Below, in pieces: positions 54,201 to 63,200 of a DNA stretch of 64,000 bases. Made by a program: the position numbers and the translations under genes. The DNA is from Phoronis australis. Its lineage: Eukaryota; Phoronida; Phoronidae. The stretch lies in assembly GCA_002633005.1 (NCBI GenBank), contig NMRA01000238.1, positions 1-64,000 on the forward strand, written 5' to 3'. Below the pieces are notes generated by a model that was not told where the DNA came from, made no database searches, and saw only the letters and a list, made by a program, of their open reading frames with translations. The stretch's first letter is position 1; every line of letters starts with the position of its first letter.

Positions 54201-57200
54201 TTGAGCACGCCAAACTTGGGCTCCGTCACCAAGTAATCATTCGCCTTCTCCCAATTGCCACCAGGGGCACGCTTTTCCACCGCGTAACCCTTGATCTTAC
54301 CACCACCCGTGTTGCGAGGTGGATCCCAGGTCAGGTCACAGAAGTATCGACCAATCCTGTCTGCCCGCGGTGTGCTAGGCACCCCAGGTTTCACTTAAAT
54401 GAAAAGAGCCAGTAATGAAGACGGGATGGCACGGATGAAAAAATGGGTTAAAGTTATGTAAAAAAATAAATCCATCAATTGGTGTAGACGAAAAACTGGG
54501 ACTGCTCTAAAGAGCCAACATGGGAAGACCATACCGTCAGACTGGTACAACATTTAAAACAACAGTGCGTCAAACAAAAATGACAAAAAGTTTGGTTCCA
54601 ATAATTACATGAAAATTCAATATTACATTGACTTTCTTGAAAATATTACATAGAATGGAAGAAAGAGAGAAGCAGGTATACTCTTTGTAATGACTGATCT
54701 AGCACGTGTATTATGAGAACTACTCTTTGTAATGACTGATCTAGCACATGTATTATGAGAACTACTTACTTACCACAACTGATGTTTTTAATTGGCTTTT
54801 TTGAGATTCTGAAAAGTTCAACTTATGTATCTCCATACGAGCGTGTACAATATACATACCCACTTTAGGTCTAATCTTAACCAATCCTGTGCTAGAACTT
54901 GGCTCACTGAGACCTGCTTGGTTCTTTGCGCGCACTCGGAACTCATATTCCTTGTCAGTCGTCAGACCATCAACTGCAAATGGAATTAAAATAATGGAAA
55001 TATTAGAAGATGTCTGTGATGTTGATCAAATGCCATGAGCCAAAGATGAACTGTTTAATTGTACCAATTTTCCATAAACGCCTCATGGGTTAAACACCAT
55101 GTCAAGAAATATGCTAATTGAGCTTATTAAAGTGAACAACAGTTTTGGTGCAACATTCATTCTTAGCCTGTGATAGAGCTGAAGGGGTCAAATTTTGGGT
55201 GGCAATTGTCATCACCAACATTAAAGATATCCTTTGAGATGACAGACGAATTCTTGTTTTCGTATAGAAAATGTCTCTGAGATAATTTCGTACAGTTAAA
55301 TGACCTAGCTTTGATTTTTGTTTTTTCAGAAAGCATAACAGATGGAAATGCATAGGTTTAAATGTTTTCAGTTCATTGTTCCTAAGAACAAAATATTAGC
55401 ATAATTCCAGAAATCACTTTTTCATTAAATCCAGGTTTTCATTCACTCCCCTGCATACACTCACAAGTAATACCGACCCCACAGGGGTAGGAGACATCAT
55501 GTGCAATGCTTGATGGTCTGCCAGTAAAACCATAATTTAAACCAGAGTCCCACAAATGGGAGTTCGAAGACCGGAGTTCAAACCACTGAGCAGCACCGTC
55601 TCCCGCCCTCAGCATGTGCTCACCGGTAAAGTTGGGCTCTCTACTCACAGGTGCTTACCGGTATAGTTGGGCTCTGTACACACAGGTGCTTACCGGTATA
55701 GTTGGGCACTCTACACACAGGTGCTTACCGGTATAGTTGGGCTTTCTACACACAGGTGCTTACCGGTATAGTTGGGCTCTCTACACATAGGTGCTTACCG
55801 GAATAGTTGGGCTCTCTACACACAGGTGCTTACCAGTATAGTTGGGCTCTCTACACACAAGTGCTTACCGGTATAGTTGGGCTCTCTACACACAAAGTCG
55901 TTGGCATTCTTCCAGCGCGTACCATCCTTTGGCTTCATCTCGATCACGTAACCTTGAATCTTGTTGCCGCCATTATTGCGTGGGCGGTCCCACACCAACG
56001 TCACCTCATCTAAGTCCATATCATCAATCTTCAGATTGCCAGGGGCATCCGGAACACCTGACGGGAAATACTCAAGTTGGATACTGTCAACCATTAAATG
56101 GAAAACAATGACTTGCTAATCCTTCTAAGAGAAATGACCTTTAATGTTTCAATGAATTCTTTACAGTCGACCAAAACACAAATTAAAAAAGTAAAACACT
56201 AATAAGTTCAAGTTGCCTCAAAAACTTTTTTGTTTAGCTCATAACCAGAATTACAATTCATGTGCAAGTCATGAAGTTGAGCTCAAACACACCGACATAC
56301 ACACCACGCTCATACCAGGGACCAGTCAATGTTTATTAAAAAAAGTAAAGGACACACAGGGGTCCATCTATAATTGAATTTATTTTGGTCGCAATTTTTT
56401 TAATGCATAAACTTTTCCAACATAAAATATTCATTGATTTCTTTTTTAAGCAAAGGTAAACAAGGGGTTACTTTTCTTAATCGCATGTAATGCGCAATTT
56501 TACCAGGCAAATCATCCATCTTTTCAAAAAATACATTCATAGAAATCAATTTAACGCCATTCCTGTTTTATCTAAAATCCAATTTTGAAAAAAAAGTAGC
56601 CAGGCCAATTTTGAATTCCACAGTATCAATTCCTGATGATATGTCTTAACAAGCAAACAAGCCTCCACCACTCACTGAACTGATGGTCAGCAGTTATATC
56701 CTTCTCTGTCTCCAAGGGATCACCAACGCCATGCTCATTTTCAGCCATTACACGGAACTTGTACTTGTGACCCTTCTTGAGGTCATTCACCTCGTAGTCC
56801 GTGCCGCGTATGAATTTACTGCACGGCTCCCATTGGCCCGAAGCCACGTCCATCTTCTCTACGCGATAGTTGGTGACGTTGGCGCCACCTGTCTCCTAAG
56901 TGGCAAAAACAAGGTCAAGATTTTTGAAAGTAGAAAATAATTCAATCTTGTGTACAAGCAAGAAGCCAAACAACTGTGATTAAATCCTTGTAATGAAGAG
57001 TAGCATATCTAACTCATAAGAAGTCCAGCAATTAAGAGTCACAAATCTTACTGTACAAGTAAGATCCCAAACATTTAAGATTTACCTAACTTCAAGCAAG
57101 AGACCTAAATATAAAGGTTCACCTGGAAGTGTGTAACTGGTACATGCACAGTAACATAGATTACTTTGTATTAATTCTTTATATTATTTTGTATTATCTT

Positions 57201-60200
57201 GTATTTCTTCTTCGCCTTTCTAAGTCAAGACAATTTCACTCAGTTGCTCACATCAACTAATGCTGATTTCGTAAATATTAACCTTTTACATTACATTAAA
57301 AGAAAAAAATTGTAAAAGTACATAATTAGAATTTGTAAAATCTAGTCTGGGATTTCAGCCTTGGATAAAAATGTTCATATCTATTCTACAGAACAAAAAA
57401 CACCCATGCACAACTACTGCGTAATGTCACAAAAAGTGTGTAACCATGGGTAACTACTGCGTAATGTCATAGTGTAACTACGGCTAACTACTGTGTAATG
57501 TTACAGTATAACCATGGGTAATAACTGTGTAATGTTACAGTGTAACCATGGGTAAATACTGTGTAATATTAAAGTGTAACCACGGGTAACCACTGTGTAC
57601 TGTTACAGTGCGTAACCACGGTTAACTACTGAGCAATGTTGCAGTGTGTAACTGTGGGTAACTGCTGTGTAATGTTACAGAGTAAACACGAGTAACTACT
57701 GTGTAATGTCACAAAAAGTGTGTAACCATGGGTAAACACTGTTTAATGTTACAGTGTAACCATGGGTAACTACTGTGTAAAGTTAGAGTGTAAACACGGG
57801 TAATTAATGTGTACAGTTACAGTGTGTAACCACAGGGTAACTACTGTGGGATGTTACAGTGTGTAACTATCACTGGGAAATTACTAATTGCCTTTCCAAC
57901 GCTGGAGCTCAAATGAAATTCATATGAAAGTGCACTGAAATTTTTCTAATAGGAACTTCTCAAAACTAAATTGGCTTACCAGTGGTGGTCGCCAAGACAG
58001 CTTGCAGGAGTCAGGGGTGATTTCAGAGACATCTATTGGTCCCACCGGTTTAGCAGGGGCAGCTGAGAACAAATGCAAAAAAATAATGTGTGAATTCAAA
58101 TACAAATACACTTCAAGAATTTCAACAAGCAAAAGATGGACTTTAAATAATTATGGTTTACGTAAATTTTGATTATTGGCATTCTGGCAACTGATGACAA
58201 CTACAGGAATGAACTATGGTGAAATAAACGAGCGTTATGAGAAATGACACTTGGTCAAGTCAAATGAAAAACTTAGAAGTGAAACGGACCATGAAAGCCA
58301 GCAGACCAAACACATTTGCCTCAAGTTATACACAAGATGTGTGAACATTTGATGATCAGATGTCAAATGGGTCCTGTAAGACAAGTATGATAGACCAACA
58401 AAAGTACAGCAAAGAATTAGTCAATGAAAGAACAGTCATCTGATCAGTAAATCTCAAATATTTTGAGAACAACGAATTGAAGTGAGAAACGGATGGCATA
58501 CTGTAGTTAGCGCTAGCGAGATCTATTCACATGCCACAGACACGGGAGATTCAACACGGCAAAGTGATTTGATCAATAAAAGAGGAATTATCGGAAAACC
58601 ACAAATAACTTGATAATGGTAAACCATAGCAAAGCATAATATAGACAATGCTTAAAAATTCCTGCAGTGACAGCAGAGCTTTGGTTCCACAAAGCAAAAA
58701 AAAATTAAAAAGTGTCCATCACTGCGCTGCCTAATTTCAATTAAAATAGCCTTGAGCTATTAACAAGATGCATTTTTGTTAGATTTTATGCTGACTGGCC
58801 AAAAGTGCGACCTGTAGGGTAGGAACAAAGAAACAAATGAACTAACAAACCTTTTCATGACAGAATAACACACTAATCTGTATAAACTAAATTTTGATGA
58901 ACAGAAGATATGATTCATAAGCTTAATTAAATGTAATCAACAGGTAGACAGTAAATAATAAAAGTATTACGTAATTGTGATTTAAAAACTTAAAGTTGTT
59001 TGTCAAACTTAAATGGCAGTTAACTTCAAAGTGCAAAATGCAAAAACGTACAAGGCTGTAATTTAAAAAAGTTTCCAATTCTACTAACACGGTTGAATTG
59101 ATGAAACTTATTCTGTGTTATAAATTTGTGAAAACAAGGTAAAAATTCTCTTGAAAGAAACATCTTGTTTTTAACAAGGTATAGTCACTTGATGACTGAC
59201 AATAGTCTTATTGAATGGACACTCACAACAAATGATGACGTTGACAACAGCTGAGACGACTCCTTTCTCGTTCTTCAGTTGGACGTTGTACTTGCCAGCG
59301 TCCTTCTTGTTGGCGCACTTGTTGGTCATCACAACCTCTGTTGGTGTGTTGGAGAATGAGATACGGTCGTCAGGGTAGACTTGGCTCACACCCTGAAGGA
59401 AATGTTACTGGTGTGTAATGAGGATTGAAATAAGGGTTTTAAAGATCAAGGGAGTTACTTATGGTGATCTCATATAAAGAGACTTTTGAAGACCACGTCA
59501 GGTACCAACTGCGATCTTAATATTTAAAAGAGTTTTGAAAACTATGGCAGTTCTCAACAATGATGTCACTTAATTTGACATCTTTAAGCATCAAATTAAA
59601 TATGATCGCAAACCCCAATGTTTTAACAAAACAGTGCACAGTAACACTGTGACTTATCCTTAATTTTCCTTTAAAACATAACAAAATCAAAACTAATCCA
59701 GAACAATAAATGCGATGAATAAACTGCTGTGAAGCTTCTGAATTATGAAATTTCAACAATTTTTCAAATAAATTCACTATCATTACAGTAGTGACGTAGA
59801 GATCTTCCTCATTGGACCCCAAATTTCCACAAAAATCCCCTACTCTCCAGCAGACCCCAGAACCCAGCTTGAAAACTCTGCAAACTGGACAAAAATACAG
59901 CAAGTTTTGGTACATCCAACAACTCTAGTAAATGCAGGAGAGTTCATCAAAAAGCAGATATTAAGAATTTTGAATTTGTCCCAAAATCTGCTTTGTTATG
60001 CCAAGAACAGTGAAGACAAGAGGAGATTAGCATCTATCAGTGAAACACTCACCAGATTCCAGGTGGTTTCTGGGATAGGATTGCCTGTGTAGGGTATGCT
60101 GACTTTGAACTCCTTGCCAGCTATGGCCGTCACATCAAAGTTGAGGTACTCTGGACTGATCTTGGGAATGGCTAAAATAAAGTACAAGTGTTTTGACAAC

Positions 60201-63200
60201 ATTTCAAAATGTTTTCAAAAGAGCTCAGGAATGTTCCACAGACACAAGAGTATGATGAAAAACAAGATAACAAGGACTCGCAAAACTGCAAAAGGCGACT
60301 TTCACAAGTATGCCCAAGACATTACTCATGTACATTAGCAAAATGATACCAAGTGAAGTGATTGTTCAGCAAGACTCAAATGTTGAATTATGGGACAGAA
60401 TTGTGTTCCAAAACAAATAATTTTTCCAGAATGCCTTGCATTTATAGAACAACACTGGTGCCAAAATGGCGCATGCCAACGTCATACTACTGAACACTGT
60501 TGCCTACAAGAATAGTCCACTTAAGCACAACCTACAGTATTGATGTACCTGCCAAGTATTTGGATTTGACTTTCGATCACACAACTGGTATTGTTAGAAT
60601 ATATGACCCAACCTCATTAGTAAAAAATTCTTAGGTTGCTGTGTTGAATAAGTATTTTCACACAGCCTTCAGCCTTGTGAAAATATTCACTCGGCACACC
60701 AAGGGAGGTTAATGACAATCACATATACAAAACAAGTGTAGTTTGATATTTTTATACCACATGGTACAGTTCTAATGCATTTTTGCCAACTCCTGTGCAA
60801 ATAACTGTGTCACATGACCGTACAATAAGCTTCTAATTAAACGGACATGTGACATACTTATTGCACAGGCGTATCCAGACGTATGTGGTATTGTAATAAC
60901 TGTTTATTCAGTCCAAAGTTGAACACTAACAACAATGATGTCTACGTACAAGGTGGTGCTCGCGCCTCAATGGGCACTGTGGCCTTGCTCCATGGGCTAG
61001 GTCCAGCCTCATTGACGGCACACACACGGAACTCATACTTGCGTCCATTGAGGAGTCCCTTGACTGTACACTCAGGGTCCAATACCTCCCCAGTACTCGC
61101 TCTGCAAGAATCACAAACACTTTGTTAGTTTCAAACAGGAAAACAGAAACACAAATAACACAAAACCTAAATGTTGAATGAGTAACAATTTTATTCTAAT
61201 GGTTATTTACTGCATTAAAAATTACGTTTTAACAACTTCTGTCAAGTAGCTTTAGATATGAAATTTTTGTGCAAATAACCATGTTATGCTAAATTAACAC
61301 TCAGTTATTTTGCATAAAGACAAATGGCAAAATTGTCATTTTTCAAGTTTTAAGATAGGATATCTTGCTACAAATGAGAAGTAAGTTTGTCAAATGTCAT
61401 ATGATGACATATATATGTCGAGAATGGTGAGTTTCCGTATTCACTGTATATGTTGTGAGACCTTAGAAAACAAAATTCTGCATGTCCACCATAATGTGCA
61501 GATGAAGAATTACAGCACGTGAACAGTACTAACAGCAGTCACGTCAGTTGAAAAATATCCTCACGTGACCAGAGCAACAAACTAATTCTGGCGGTTGGTT
61601 TTTCTATGGCCAACTTTTCAGAGACTATGTTTGTCATTATTTCCATTGCTACGTTCTACGCCTGGATATGAAGCTTCACTGACAAACAGTCTGTGTTCAT
61701 TATCGAACATTCAGTGATGCACATTGAGGGACATTCGTTCACGCAGTCTATGTTCATTGTAGGACTTTCGTTCACACACAGTCTATGTTCATTGTGGGAC
61801 ATTCGTTCACACACACTGTATGTTCAATATGAAACCCAAACTAGAATAAGATTTCACTTGTGTACTGTATTTATGTGAACATGAGGACCCCTGCCTTTCA
61901 TCTGACCCCCTTGATGGAACACACCCCATTTTTCCTGATGTGCGTCATTTTGTCATACTCCGAATTGTGCTGTCAAAAAATTCAAACACTGCTAAAATTG
62001 GACAACTCAGTTTGTGCAACATTGTGTTCCGAGGTTTAGATGTGAAGATAGGTACTAGATAAACTTACTTAGACCACTTGTCATCCCCTTCTTCCTTCTT
62101 CTCAACAATGTATCCAATGATGGGGTTACCACCGTCATTTCTGGGAGCGGCCCATTCCAGAGACACGGAGTCAGGGGTGGTTGTTGTACACTTGGGCACA
62201 CCAGGTGTATCCGGTGGGTCTACCAATAAATAGACAAGATGCAATTAAATTGAAATTGCAGTACATGTGTGGGGTTTACCAATAGATTAGATACAAACTG
62301 ATAATGCGCAAGGCCAGTCCTGCCAGTCCTGCCTCACAGTACAATGGGTCGGTGGTGTCCAGCAATAGATCCTCACACTACAATGGGCCGGGGGTGTCCA
62401 GCAATAGATCCTCACAGCACAATGAGTTGGGGGGTGTTCAGCAAAAGATAACATTACTAAGTGAGACTGCACAAGCACAACTCACAACTATGATGACTAG
62501 TTAATACTTAAAGGGGCACTTCATCAATGTTTAGCTGTCAATGTTGAATTTTTACAAAAACACTTTAGGGTAAAACATCACCAGACTCGTCCAATCTCTT
62601 GAATTGTTGTTCTTGTTGGTAACGGAAATCAAGTCCATTCATCAAGGTAAGGGATATTACAAGAAAGATTTTATGAGCTTTTCTGTTTTTAGCACCTAAA
62701 TACTGAGGAAACACAATTTTGATTACTTAATGGCGAACCTCCTCAGATTTGATTGTGGGAGATATTTTATGCACAATGCTTTCCCACCAAGGAACTAATT
62801 AAACAATTTATATGTCCTACCAAAGTGTTAGTTTAAAGTACATAAAACTACTGACATTTTCCAATTTAATTTCTCTTCCTGTTCCATGGCTTCACATTTT
62901 TCACAATTCTCAAAAATATTACAACAAATCAGTACTACTCACCAAATGGATGCCTTGCCAGTATGGCTGCCTCCGACTCCAACGGCTCACTGATACCAAA
63001 TTGGTTGACGGCACAGACGCGGAACTCATACCTGGTACCCTCCTGCAAGTTTCGGACATGACAGTGTGCGGCAGGTACAAAGCTGCTCACTTTGTTCCAC
63101 CTGGGGGCGCCCTCTACACGCTTCTCCAGAGTGTAGTTGGTGATGTCATCGCCACCATCGTCTTCAGGTGGTTTCCAGAACAGCTTCATAGAATCAGCCT

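Noticed and set aside
55555-55620. Possible SINE B box (GTTCAAACC) beside the Fn3-4 repeat
   Set aside because: No A box at the right distance and no defined ends.
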